A DNA stretch of 64,000 nucleotides, from NCBI RefSeq assembly GCF_015158295.1, contig NZ_JACDXV010000006.1:116240-180239 (forward strand), in the 5' to 3' direction. Under the pieces are notes generated by a model. The model had not been told where the DNA came from, did not search any database, and saw nothing but the letters and a program-made list of their open reading frames with translations. Every line of letters begins with the position of its first letter. Position 1 is the first letter of the stretch. A program made the position numbers and the translations under genes. Source of the stretch: Devosia faecipullorum (GTDB lineage Bacteria; Pseudomonadota; Alphaproteobacteria; Rhizobiales; Devosiaceae). Of this stretch, positions 44,791 to 53,290 are shown one piece after another.

Positions 44791-46293
44791 ATGCAGGTCG
44801 AAATGAGCGGCATCACGGTGCGTTTCGGCGCCTTAACGGCCGTGGATCAGGTATCGCTGCGCTTTGCGCCTGGCCAGATCCATGCGGTCGTGGGCGAGAA
44901 TGGCGCCGGCAAGAGTACGGTGATGAACGTGCTGTTCGGCATGATTACCCCCGAGACCGGCAATATCAGGATCGATGGCGCGGAAAAGCGCTGGCGCAAT
45001 CCGCAGGACGCCATCGCCGCCAGACTGGGCATGGTCCACCAGCATTTCATGTTGCAGGACGCCATGAGCGTTCTTGAAAACGTCGTGCTCTGCGCCGAGC
45101 CGACGCGCATTTTCGGCTTCGTCGATTTCCCTGCGGCCCGCCGGCGTCTCGAAGAGATCGCGCGCCTTTACGGCATAGGGGTCGCGGTCGATCGCAAGGT
45201 GGCCGATCTGTCTGTTTCCGAGCGCCAGATCGTCGAAATCCTCAAGGTTCTCTATCGCGACGCCGAAATGCTCATTCTCGATGAGCCCACGGCGGTGCTC
45301 ACCCCGCAGGAAACCGAGAACCTGTTCAAAATTCTTCGGAATTTCCGCGAAAGCGGCAAATCCATCGCCCTTATCACCCACAAGCTCGACGAGGTCGTGG
45401 CGATTGCCGACTGGGTCAGCGTCATGCGTGGTGGCAAATTGGTGCGCTCCTGCGCCATGGCGGACACCAGCAAGGATGAAATCGCCCGTGGCATCATTGG
45501 GGGCGACCTGCCCTCGCCGCTGACGCGCGGTGGCCAGGCTTTCGGCGCCACGGTGCTCAAGGTCGAAAACCTCTCAGCGCGCAGGAAGGGCCGGACGGCC
45601 GGACCAGTCAGCTTCGCGGTCAAGCGCGGCGAGGTCGTCGGCATTGCCGGCATTTCCGGCAATGGCCAAAGCCAGATCATCGAAGCGCTGGTTGGCCTGC
45701 GCAGGCCGCTTGCCGGCAGGATCACTCTTCTGGATCGAGACGTCACCGAGGCCGATGTGGCCGGACATCGCGACGCGGGACTGAGCTATATCCCTGCCGA
45801 CCGCCAGACCGTTGGGCTCGCCCTCGACGCCCGCGTCTATGAAAACGCCGTCATCGGCCGCGAAGGCACGCCCGCTTTCAGCAGGGGCCCACTGCTCAAT
45901 CGCCCCGCGATGGCCGGTTTTGCCCGCCAGCTGATCGAACGCTTCACCATCAAGGTCGCCGGACCGACGGCGCGTTGCTCCTCGATGTCGGGGGGAAACA
46001 AGCAGAAGCTCGTCGTCGGGCGCGAGCTGGCGCGGGAAACGCCGCTCATCATTGCTGAAAACCCCACCTGGGGCGTCGATATCGGGGCGATCGACTTCAT
46101 CCATCGCGAGCTGATCCGCATGCGCGATCAGGGACACGCGATCCTGCTCGTCTCCACCGAACTGGATGAAGTCCTGGCATTGTCCGACCGTATTCTGGTG
46201 CTCTATGAAGGCCGTATTGCCGGGGAATTCGCGGCAGCGGAGGCCGACAGGCTCGCCATCGGCGCCTTGATGACCTCGGAAAGGGCGGCGTGA
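44791..46293 (+). CDS. Nucleoside ABC transporter ATP-binding protein (two cassettes)
   Basis: A 500-residue tandem ATPase of the BMP/CUT2 type. The first cassette has VVGENGAGKSTVMNVLFG and LILDEPTAVLTPQE, with the signature degenerate (LSVSERQIVEIL) as usual. The second has IAGISGNGQSQIIEALVG in place of a canonical Walker A and MSGGNKQKLVVGRELA as signature. It works with the two permeases encoded directly after it; the stop overlaps the next start. Confidence 0.9.
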   Translation: MQVEMSGITVRFGALTAVDQVSLRFAPGQIHAVVGENGAGKSTVMNVLFGMITPETGNIRIDGAEKRWRNPQDAIAARLGMVHQHFMLQDAMSVLENVVLCAEPTRIFGFVDFPAARRRLEEIARLYGIGVAVDRKVADLSVSERQIVEILKVLYRDAEMLILDEPTAVLTPQETENLFKILRNFRESGKSIALITHKLDEVVAIADWVSVMRGGKLVRSCAMADTSKDEIARGIIGGDLPSPLTRGGQAFGATVLKVENLSARRKGRTAGPVSFAVKRGEVVGIAGISGNGQSQIIEALVGLRRPLAGRITLLDRDVTEADVAGHRDAGLSYIPADRQTVGLALDARVYENAVIGREGTPAFSRGPLLNRPAMAGFARQLIERFTIKVAGPTARCSSMSGGNKQKLVVGRELARETPLIIAENPTWGVDIGAIDFIHRELIRMRDQGHAILLVSTELDEVLALSDRILVLYEGRIAGEFAAAEADRLAIGALMTSERAA

Positions 46294-47342
46294 TGGACCA
46301 GAGCTTCATGCGCCAGATCGGCCCCTGGCTTGCCGTATTCGCCTGGATTTTCGGCATCTTATTGGCCTTGATGTTCATCGCCAACGCGAATTTCGGCGAA
46401 GCGGTGGCCGGATTTTTCAACGGCGCCTTCGGCGGGCGGAACCTTGCCTACCTCTTCACCACTTTGGGCCGCGCCACCTTGATCGTAGGCATGGCGCTCT
46501 CGGTGATGATCAGTTTCCGCGCCGGTCTGTTCAATATTGGCGGCGAGGGCCAATTGGTGGCCGGCGGCATCGTCGCGGCTCTGGTCGGTGTCTATCTGCC
46601 CGGACCGGGCTGGCTGGTGCTTGCCGCCGGGATCGGGGCCGGCATGCTGGCCGGGGCGTTTTGGGGCCTGTTGGCGGGCATGATGTATGCCTATGTCGGC
46701 GTGCCCCTTCTGATCGGCTCGCTGCTGCTCAATTATCCGGCGCGCTATATCGCCTCCTATCTCGTCGGCCACCCGTTCCGCGATGTGGCTTCCGGCCTGC
46801 CCCAGACGTTTCAGGTGGCCAATGAGGCCTGGATACCGCTCTTCCCCGGCACGCGGCTCGACATGGGCATTCTTGCCATTGTCGTCGTCGCTTTCCTGGC
46901 GATCATCTATTCCAACATGACCATTGGCGGTTATCGCGCCCGCATGAACGGGCTGGCGCCGAACTTCGCCCGCGCTTCCGGTCTGCCGGTGACGGCGCTG
47001 ACGCTGCGCACTCTGATGTTGAGCGGCGCCATCGCCGGGCTTGTCGGCGCGCTCGCCGTCTATGGCGTCCATCATCGCTTCACTGATGGCATGCTGGTGC
47101 AGCCCCTCTATGCCTGGACCGGTATCATCGCCGTGCTGATGGTCGGCATGGTGCCCTGGGCAGTGCCGCTTTCGGGCCTGTTTTTCGCCGCGGTGCAGAC
47201 CGGCGCCGCCGGCATGGAGCGCAGCGCGGACGTGCCCAAGGAAATCGCCCTGATCATGCAGGCGGTCATCATCCTGTTTGTGGCCGGGCGCGTGGCCGGA
47301 GCGAACCTTACCGGCGACAGGGAGAGCGGCAATGGTGCTTGA
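46290..47342 (+). CDS. Nucleoside ABC transporter permease 1
   Basis: A 350-residue membrane protein of the BPD_transp_2 family, with 8-10 predicted helices. The block FRAGLFNIGGEGQLVAGGIVAALVG (about residues 72-97) is the family signature. The likely start is GTG at 46290 or the adjacent ATG at 46293, which overlaps the ATPase stop. It forms a heterodimer with the next permease and belongs to the YufP/NupB group associated with BMP receptors. Confidence 0.9.
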   Translation: MMDQSFMRQIGPWLAVFAWIFGILLALMFIANANFGEAVAGFFNGAFGGRNLAYLFTTLGRATLIVGMALSVMISFRAGLFNIGGEGQLVAGGIVAALVGVYLPGPGWLVLAAGIGAGMLAGAFWGLLAGMMYAYVGVPLLIGSLLLNYPARYIASYLVGHPFRDVASGLPQTFQVANEAWIPLFPGTRLDMGILAIVVVAFLAIIYSNMTIGGYRARMNGLAPNFARASGLPVTALTLRTLMLSGAIAGLVGALAVYGVHHRFTDGMLVQPLYAWTGIIAVLMVGMVPWAVPLSGLFFAAVQTGAAGMERSADVPKEIALIMQAVIILFVAGRVAGANLTGDRESGNGA

Positions 47343-48237
47343 TATGCTGCTCGACCCGGCATTTCTCAATTCGGTGCCGCGCTTTCTCACCCCCATCCTG
47401 CTCGCCGCCCTTGGCGGAGCGATCTGCGAGCGGGCGGGCGTGTTCAATATTGCGCTGGAGGGCTTTATCCTGGTCGGCGCGTTCTGCGCGGTTCTCGGCT
47501 CCTATTTCCTCGGCTCGGAATGGTGGGGCGCGCTGGCCGCCATGGCCGGCGGCGTGGTCATGGGCCTGCTCTTTGCCGAGTTCAATCTGCGCCGCAAGGG
47601 CGACGGCATCGTCGTCTCCATCGGGCTAAACCTGTTTGCGGCGGGCCTGACGGTCTATCTGCTGCGCGCCATCTTCGATGTCTCGGGCGCCTTCCGCGAT
47701 CCCGGCATCAGGGGCTTTGCCCCCATCCATATTCCCGGCCTGTCGCAGGTGCCGGTGCTGGGGCCGTTTTTCTCCGGTCAGTCGATCCTCTTTTACATCG
47801 CCGTGGCCGCAGCGCTGGCGTTGCATGTGTTCTTCGCCCGCCACCGCCTGGGCCTGCGCATTCGCGCCGCCGGTGAAAATCCGGCAGGCCTCGTGGCCGG
47901 GGGCGTTAGTCCAAATCGCGTGCGCCTTTGGGCTCTGGTCATGTGCGGCGCGCTTTGCGGCCTTGCCGGGGCGCAATTGTCCATCGCCAATGTCAATCTC
48001 TTCGTCGAGAACATGAGCGCCGGGCGCGGCTGGATCGCGGTGGTCGCTGTGCTGCTGACGCGCGGGCATCCCATTGCCGTGCTGTTGATCGCCCTCTTGT
48101 TCGGATTTGTGGATTCCTTCTCGTTCCGGGTCCAGGGCTTGGGCCTGCCACAGCAATTCAGCGACATGATGCCCTATCTGGCCACGCTGATCGTCCTCCT
48201 CGCGCTCTCGGCCTGGCGCAAAGCGAAAGTGGCGTAA
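47332..48237 (+). CDS. Nucleoside ABC transporter permease 2
   Basis: A 301-residue BPD_transp_2 permease (YufQ/NupC-like). The signature block is CERAGVFNIALEGFILVGAFCAVLG near residue 36, and the loop LGLRIRAAGENPAGLVAGGVSPNRVRLWALVMCGALCGLAG lies near residue 175. The ATG at 47332 overlaps the first permease by 11 bp and is preceded by GGAGAG. The deaminase gene starts immediately after its stop codon. Confidence 0.9.
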   Translation: MVLDMLLDPAFLNSVPRFLTPILLAALGGAICERAGVFNIALEGFILVGAFCAVLGSYFLGSEWWGALAAMAGGVVMGLLFAEFNLRRKGDGIVVSIGLNLFAAGLTVYLLRAIFDVSGAFRDPGIRGFAPIHIPGLSQVPVLGPFFSGQSILFYIAVAAALALHVFFARHRLGLRIRAAGENPAGLVAGGVSPNRVRLWALVMCGALCGLAGAQLSIANVNLFVENMSAGRGWIAVVAVLLTRGHPIAVLLIALLFGFVDSFSFRVQGLGLPQQFSDMMPYLATLIVLLALSAWRKAKVA

Positions 48238-49554
48238 ATGATCGATCTGATCGTAACCAATGCCGTCGTGGCGACGGCCGATGCCAAAGGCACCACGCTG
48301 GAAAAAGGCGGCGTCGCCGTCCGCAATGGCCGCATCACCCATATTGGCAATGCAGACGAACTCGCCGCCATGCAGGGTCAGGCAAAACGTGTCGTCGATG
48401 CCGCCGGCATGCTACTCATGCCGGGCCTGATCAACACCCATTGCCACGCTGCCAGCGCCCTCTTTCGTGGCCTCGTTGAAAACCTCAAGCTCGAACCCTG
48501 GCTGGAAACCGTGTGGAAGGCCGAGGCGGCGATCCTCAACCCAAAGACCACCCATCTGGGCTCGGTGCTCGGCTTTGCCGAGCAATTGCTGGGCGGCGTC
48601 ACCACGGTGATGGACATGTTCTGGCATCCGCACGAAACCGTGCAGGCGGGCCGCGATGTCGGCGTCAGGGTGTCGACCGGCGGCATCTTTTTCGACTATC
48701 CCGGCCCAACCGGCGAGGATCATGCCGCCCGATTGCGCAAGGCCGAGATTTTCTTCGACACCTTCAAGGGCGCCGAAGATGTCTTCGCCGCCGCCATGCC
48801 GCATGGCACCTATACGGTGTCGCCTGAGCATTTGCAGGACGCCCGGGCCCTGGCGCGCAAATACGATGCCCTGTTCTGCACCCATGTGGCCGAAACCACG
48901 GCCGAACAGCAAACCGTGACCGAACGCTATGGACGACGCATCGTCGATCATCTCGAAGATCATGACCTCGTGGATGACCGTTCTGTCTTTGCCCATTGCG
49001 TGCATCTCAGCGACGCCGAGATCGCCATTCTGGCCCGGCGCGGCGCGACGGCGGTGCACAATCCGCTCTCCAACCTAAAGCTGGCCTCCGGCTTTGCCCG
49101 CGTACCAGAAATGCTCGATGCCGACATCAATATTGCGCTGGGCACCGATGGCGCCGTGTCGGGGAACGACCTCGACATGTGGCTCGCCCTGCGGCTGGCC
49201 GCCACCATCCACAAGGCCGTCGCCATGGATGCCGGCGTCGTCACCACAAGGCAGGCCCTGGCCATGGCAACGCTCAACGGCGCCAAGGCGCTGAACGCCG
49301 CTGACCGCATCGGTTCGCTGGAAGTTGGCAAGTTCGCCGATATGATCCTGCTCGATCTCCGGCGGCCCCATGCTGTGCCGATGTTCGACCCCATGACCCA
49401 TATCGTTTATTCCGCCAATAAGTCCGACGTGCGCCATGTCTTTCTCGGCGGTGAGCAAGTGGTGCGCGACGGGCAACTCACAAGGCTCGACATTGCCGAC
49501 ACGCTAGCCGAAGCCGAAGCGCAGATCCCGGCCATCCGCGCTTCGATCGCCTGA
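48238..49554 (+). CDS. Amidohydrolase, SAH/MTA deaminase-like nucleoside deaminase
   Basis: A 438-residue metal-dependent hydrolase of the TRZ/ATZ/MtaD group, which deaminates adenosine-type nucleosides including S-adenosylhomocysteine and 5'-methylthioadenosine. Metal and catalytic motifs are all present: GLINTHCHAASALFRG (HxH), CTHVAETTAEQ (His, Glu), VFAHCVHLSDAEI (His) and LGTDGAVSGNDLDMW (Asp). A purine nucleoside phosphorylase follows, so deamination to an inosine-type nucleoside and phosphorolysis are the natural order. In Pseudomonas aeruginosa an MTA deaminase plus MTI phosphorylase do just this. Guanine or related deamination cannot be excluded. Confidence 0.83.
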   Translation: MIDLIVTNAVVATADAKGTTLEKGGVAVRNGRITHIGNADELAAMQGQAKRVVDAAGMLLMPGLINTHCHAASALFRGLVENLKLEPWLETVWKAEAAILNPKTTHLGSVLGFAEQLLGGVTTVMDMFWHPHETVQAGRDVGVRVSTGGIFFDYPGPTGEDHAARLRKAEIFFDTFKGAEDVFAAAMPHGTYTVSPEHLQDARALARKYDALFCTHVAETTAEQQTVTERYGRRIVDHLEDHDLVDDRSVFAHCVHLSDAEIAILARRGATAVHNPLSNLKLASGFARVPEMLDADINIALGTDGAVSGNDLDMWLALRLAATIHKAVAMDAGVVTTRQALAMATLNGAKALNAADRIGSLEVGKFADMILLDLRRPHAVPMFDPMTHIVYSANKSDVRHVFLGGEQVVRDGQLTRLDIADTLAEAEAQIPAIRASIA

Positions 49555-49573
49555 TCATTTTAGGAGTTTTTCG

Positions 49574-50401
49574 ATGACACAACGCCAGATCGACCGGCTG
49601 AACGCCGCGCGCGCCTCGATCGCCTCGCGCATGGGGGCGCCCTGCGACACGGCCATCGTCCTCGGCACCGGCCTTGGCCATCTGGCCGACATGGTCGCCC
49701 ACCCCACCTATATCCCCTATCAGGAAATTGCCGGCTTTCCGGTCTCTACCGCCCCCGGCCATCATGGACGCCTCGTCATCGGCACACTTTTCGGCCGCCG
49801 CACGGTGCTGATGCAGGGCCGCGTCCATCTCTATGAGGGCTGGACGGCGCGCGACATCGCCCTCGCCATCTACCTTCTCAGCGCTTTCGGTCCCAAACAG
49901 CTCATCCTCACCAATGCCGCCGGCGGGTTGAACCCGGCTTTTGAGGCCGGTTCGGTGATGCTGATCGAGGATCATATCAATCTCACCGGCCACAATCCGC
50001 TGATCGGCCCCAATGACGACGGGATCGGCTTGCGCTTCCCCGACCTCACCCGCGCCTATGATCCGACCCTGCGTGAAAAGGCCATTGCCGCCGCCGAAGC
50101 CGCAGGCCAGAAACTGCATCGCGGTATTTATCTCGGGCTGACCGGGCCGTCGCTCGAAACCTCGGCGGAGCGCCGCTATTTCCGCGCCACGGGAGGCGAC
50201 GCCGTGGGCATGTCCACGGTTCTCGAAACCATCGCCGCAGTTCACGCCGGCCTGCCGGTGCTCGGCCTTTCGGCCATCACCAATCCCGCCACCGGCGCGC
50301 CGGGTGAAGCGCCGGACACTATCGAGGACGTGATCGAGAACGCCGCCATTTCCGGCCAGAAGATCACCGGCATTCTCGAAAAGCTGTTCCCGGCACTCTG
50401 A
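49574..50401 (+). CDS. Purine nucleoside phosphorylase (trimeric PNP/MTAP family)
   Basis: A 275-residue NP-I phosphorylase, producing a ribose-1-phosphate and free base. Phosphate and base motifs: VLGTGLGHLADMV, PGHHGRLVIG, MQGRVHLYEGW, LTNAAGGLNP, GPSLETSAERRYFRATGGDAVGMST and SAITN, with the Glu and Asn that favour 6-oxopurines. The PNP His that contacts the 5'-OH (in LSHDEV-type segments) is absent: the corresponding stretch reads GEAPDTIEDVI. That may open the 5' site to methylthio- or deoxy-ribosides. SD AGGAG precedes the ATG. Confidence 0.88.
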   Translation: MTQRQIDRLNAARASIASRMGAPCDTAIVLGTGLGHLADMVAHPTYIPYQEIAGFPVSTAPGHHGRLVIGTLFGRRTVLMQGRVHLYEGWTARDIALAIYLLSAFGPKQLILTNAAGGLNPAFEAGSVMLIEDHINLTGHNPLIGPNDDGIGLRFPDLTRAYDPTLREKAIAAAEAAGQKLHRGIYLGLTGPSLETSAERRYFRATGGDAVGMSTVLETIAAVHAGLPVLGLSAITNPATGAPGEAPDTIEDVIENAAISGQKITGILEKLFPAL

Positions 50402-51147
50402 TGGCCCAGGCGCATTTCGATTTTTCCGGTAATGTCGTGCTGGTCACCGGCGCATCTGGGGGCATCGGCCAGGGCATTGCCTTGCGCTTTGCCGAATCCG
50501 GGGCAAAGGTCGCCGTGCATTATCACGCCAATCGCGAAGCCGCCGAAACGCTAGCCGCCGATATCGGCGGCCAGGCCTTTTCAGCCAACCTCTCCGCCGA
50601 AGACCAGTGCATAGGGTTGATGGACGCCGTGACTGCGGCGCTTGGTCCGGTCGACATCCTCGTCAACAATGCCGGCCTGCAACCGGTTCTGCCGTTCGAG
50701 ACGATTACCGGGGAGGCAATGGCCGCAATGATGGCCGCCAATGTGGCCGGCCCCATGGCGCTGATGCGCGCCCTGGCACAGGCGGGACGGCCCGCCTGCG
50801 CCGTCAACATCGCCTCCATCGAAGGGCTCCAGCCCGCCGCCGGGCATGCTCATTACGCGGCCTCGAAAGCAGCTTTGCTCATGCTGACGCGGGCGGCGGC
50901 GCTCGAACTGGGCCCCAGGGGGATCAGGGTCAATGCCATTTCCCCCGGCCTCATCGATACCGGTGGCCTGTCCACCCGCTGGCCGGAAGGCGTCGGCCGC
51001 TGGCGGGCCAATGCCCCGCTCGGGCGACTGGGGACCCCGGAAGACATTGCGGACGCGGCGCTGTTCCTCGCCTCCGATGCGGCGCGGTGGATCAGCGGGT
51101 CCAATCTGGTGGTGGATGGCGGCGTGCTGGCGGCGCCAAGCTGGTAG
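50401..51147 (+). CDS. SDR family oxidoreductase
   Basis: A 248-residue classical short-chain dehydrogenase: VTGASGGIGQGIALRF near residue 14, NNAG near residue 90, Ser in VNIASIEG, YAASK with catalytic Tyr/Lys, and the C-terminal GSNLVVDGGVL. The start overlaps the PNP stop (TGATG), so it is the last gene of the nucleoside operon. It may oxidise or reduce an aldehyde or ketose made in the salvage pathway. Its substrate is not predictable. Confidence 0.83.
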   Translation: MAQAHFDFSGNVVLVTGASGGIGQGIALRFAESGAKVAVHYHANREAAETLAADIGGQAFSANLSAEDQCIGLMDAVTAALGPVDILVNNAGLQPVLPFETITGEAMAAMMAANVAGPMALMRALAQAGRPACAVNIASIEGLQPAAGHAHYAASKAALLMLTRAAALELGPRGIRVNAISPGLIDTGGLSTRWPEGVGRWRANAPLGRLGTPEDIADAALFLASDAARWISGSNLVVDGGVLAAPSW

Positions 51148-51157
51148 GGAGAGCCGT

Positions 51158-52276
51158 TCAGCTCTGCCCCACCGCCTCAGCCAGCCGCCGGCAGGCGCCG
51201 GGCAGATCGTCCTGCTCGCGCAGGAGCGCCCCGCCGATGAGATAGACCACGTCGTCGCCGTAGGTGGCTCGCATTTCGGGAATGCGTTCGAAGGTCATGC
51301 CGCCGCCCGGCGCGGGCAGGATCGGTTTCAACCCCGAAAATTCCACCGAACAGCCTTCGGCAATGGCGAGACATTCGTCGCGGGTAAAGCCAAACCTTCC
51401 GCCGAAATTGGGATAGACCACCGCGTCCACCCCCATCAGCCGCTGCAGCAGCCCGAAGAAGAACCGGTGCGAGAAGCCGGTGGTCGGGGTGATGACATTG
51501 GTTCCGCCAAAGGTCGGATGCGAAATGATCGGCAGCAGGAAATCGGGGTCGGCCGCCAGCGTCCTGGCCACGTCGAAACCGATCAGGGAGGGGGCAAGCA
51601 TGACGGCGCCTGCGCCCAATTCCTGCGCCATCCAGGCGCGGTCGAACACCTCGACCGCCGGGCCGGAAATATTGGGCACGTAGGTGGCGTTGAACCCGGT
51701 CCTCAGATTGGCTTCGGCCACCGCCTCGGTACAGGCTTTGAGGCGCTCCTCATAGGGCGACATCGCCTGGCTGGCCAAGCCATGGTCGTCCTTGATGAGG
51801 TTCATTCCGCCCAAGGCAAATTGATGCGCGAGACCGGCGAGTTCCCCGGTCGTCAACCCCACCGGCTTGATCGCCGACATCAGGATCGGCCCGGAGACAC
51901 CGGCCCGGGCCCGCAGACCGGCAGCGCCGAATTTGGGGCCGGGGCATAGATCGACGATGGCTGCGCTCAGGCTCATATCCTCGACGCGGGTCTGGGTCTT
52001 GATCGAGGAATTGCCGAAAACGACATTGAGCAGTTGGACGAAATCAGGGCCGACGCCATCGTCCGAATAGGAAATTTCGGCCAGGTATCCGCCACGGGCG
52101 TCGACGCCGGGGCGCAGCGCTTCGAGGCGGCCAAGGATTTCGTCCTCGACATAGCCCTTGGGCACGATGTCGCGGGGAATTTCGACAGTTTGCTCGGCCG
52201 CGATGTCAAGGGCGCGGGCGCGCGCCTCCTGCTCATCGCTCGCGCCCAGCCAATAGGTTACCGAAAAGCGCGCCAT
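51158..52276 (-). CDS. RuBisCO-like protein (form IV large-subunit homologue)
   Basis: A 372-residue RuBisCO-fold protein. The substrate Lys lies in SAIKPVGLTTGEL, and the loop that carries the carbamate Lys reads GGMNLIKDDHGL, where true RuBisCO and MtnW have KDDE. The Glu-to-His change alters the metal shell, and CO2 fixation is unlikely. Such RLPs catalyse enolisation, isomerisation or decarboxylation of ketose phosphates (MtnW, the R. rubrum MTRu-1-P isomerase, apionate-pathway OiaX). It is the last gene of the mtnK-mtnA-transketolase operon; its start overlaps the stop of the transketolase subunit (TGATG). An isomerase acting on the 5-substituted ribulose-1-P made by MtnA is inferred. 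Confidence 0.88.
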   Translation of the reverse strand: MARFSVTYWLGASDEQEARARALDIAAEQTVEIPRDIVPKGYVEDEILGRLEALRPGVDARGGYLAEISYSDDGVGPDFVQLLNVVFGNSSIKTQTRVEDMSLSAAIVDLCPGPKFGAAGLRARAGVSGPILMSAIKPVGLTTGELAGLAHQFALGGMNLIKDDHGLASQAMSPYEERLKACTEAVAEANLRTGFNATYVPNISGPAVEVFDRAWMAQELGAGAVMLAPSLIGFDVARTLAADPDFLLPIISHPTFGGTNVITPTTGFSHRFFFGLLQRLMGVDAVVYPNFGGRFGFTRDECLAIAEGCSVEFSGLKPILPAPGGGMTFERIPEMRATYGDDVVYLIGGALLREQDDLPGACRRLAEAVGQS

Positions 52277-53277
52277 CAGAGCGCTTCCGCCTTTTGCGCC
52301 GAATGGACCGTATCAAGGCGCGCCGCCTCGAATTCGGCATCGTCGATGTCGAGATTCCGGCCCAGCAGCTCGCCGATGGCTTTGACCAGCGCCGGGGCGT
52401 CGAGCCCATATTTCTTCATGAGGTAAGGCTTGGAGGCGCCATGGGCGAAAGTGTCGTTTAGGCCCAGCCGCTTGAAGCGAATGCCCAGCCCTTCTTCGGC
52501 CAGGATTTCCGCGACCAGCGAGCCGAGGCCACCATTGATGAGGTGGTTTTCCAGCGTGACGATGCCCTTCTTGCCGCGTGCGGCCTGCAGCAATCCGGCC
52601 CGGTCAAACGGCTTCAATGTCGAGACATGCAGGTGATGCACCCCGACATTGCGTGCCTTCAATGGTTCGGCGGCGCGCATGGCTTCTTCGGTGCAAACCC
52701 CGGAGGTAACGACCAATATGTCATCGCCTTCCGAAAGCGTGCGCAGCTTGTTGAACTCGAACGGGGTCGAGAACAGGCGCGGGACTTCGCCGCGCAGCAC
52801 GCGGACATAGACCGGACCGTCCACGGCGTCCGCCACCTCCAGCACGGTTTCGACCTCGGTGGCGTCGCCGGTTTCCAGGATCGTCATGTTGGGGATGGTG
52901 CGCATCACCGCAATATCCTCGATCGCCTGATGAGTGATGCCGCCGGGCGTGGTGATGCCGGGCAGGAAACCCATCAGCCGCACCTTGCGGTTCGAATAGG
53001 CGATGGAATTGATCAGCTGGTCATAGGGCCGGCGGTAAAGAAAGACCGCAAATGTATGCAGGAACGGCCGGAAGCCGTGCATGGCCATGCCGCCGGCAAA
53101 GGAGAGCATATTCTGCTCGGCCATGCCGAGGGACAGGAACTGCTCGGGATGCCTATCGCGGAAGCCATCGACCTCGCAGGAAGAGGTGAGGTCGGCGGAG
53201 AGGCAGATCACCTCCGGGCGCGCGATCGCAAAGGTTTCGAAAGCCCTGGCATAGGGACGATTGACGATTTCGACCAT
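52276..53277 (-). CDS. Transketolase C-terminal subunit (pyrimidine and C-terminal domains)
   Basis: A 333-residue protein matching the Pyr and C-terminal domains of transketolase. The cofactor Glu lies in FLSLGMAEQNMLSFAGGMAM near residue 55, with HTFAVFLYRRPYDQLINSIAYSNRKVRLMG and GITHQAIEDIAVMRTIPNMTIL following. The C-terminal domain starts near residue 195 (DDILVVTSGVCTEEAM). It needs the N-terminal TPP-binding partner, encoded 13 bp upstream. Split transketolases are known, for instance the apulose-4-P transketolase AptAB, but to my knowledge not in an mtnKA operon. Confidence 0.9.
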   Translation of the reverse strand: MVEIVNRPYARAFETFAIARPEVICLSADLTSSCEVDGFRDRHPEQFLSLGMAEQNMLSFAGGMAMHGFRPFLHTFAVFLYRRPYDQLINSIAYSNRKVRLMGFLPGITTPGGITHQAIEDIAVMRTIPNMTILETGDATEVETVLEVADAVDGPVYVRVLRGEVPRLFSTPFEFNKLRTLSEGDDILVVTSGVCTEEAMRAAEPLKARNVGVHHLHVSTLKPFDRAGLLQAARGKKGIVTLENHLINGGLGSLVAEILAEEGLGIRFKRLGLNDTFAHGASKPYLMKKYGLDAPALVKAIGELLGRNLDIDDAEFEAARLDTVHSAQKAEAL

Positions 53278-53290
53278 TTTTCCGAGCCTC

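Noticed and set aside
51158..52276. Genuine CO2-fixing RuBisCO
   Set aside because: Short length, KDDH instead of KDDE, no small subunit, no phosphoribulokinase, and a salvage-operon context.
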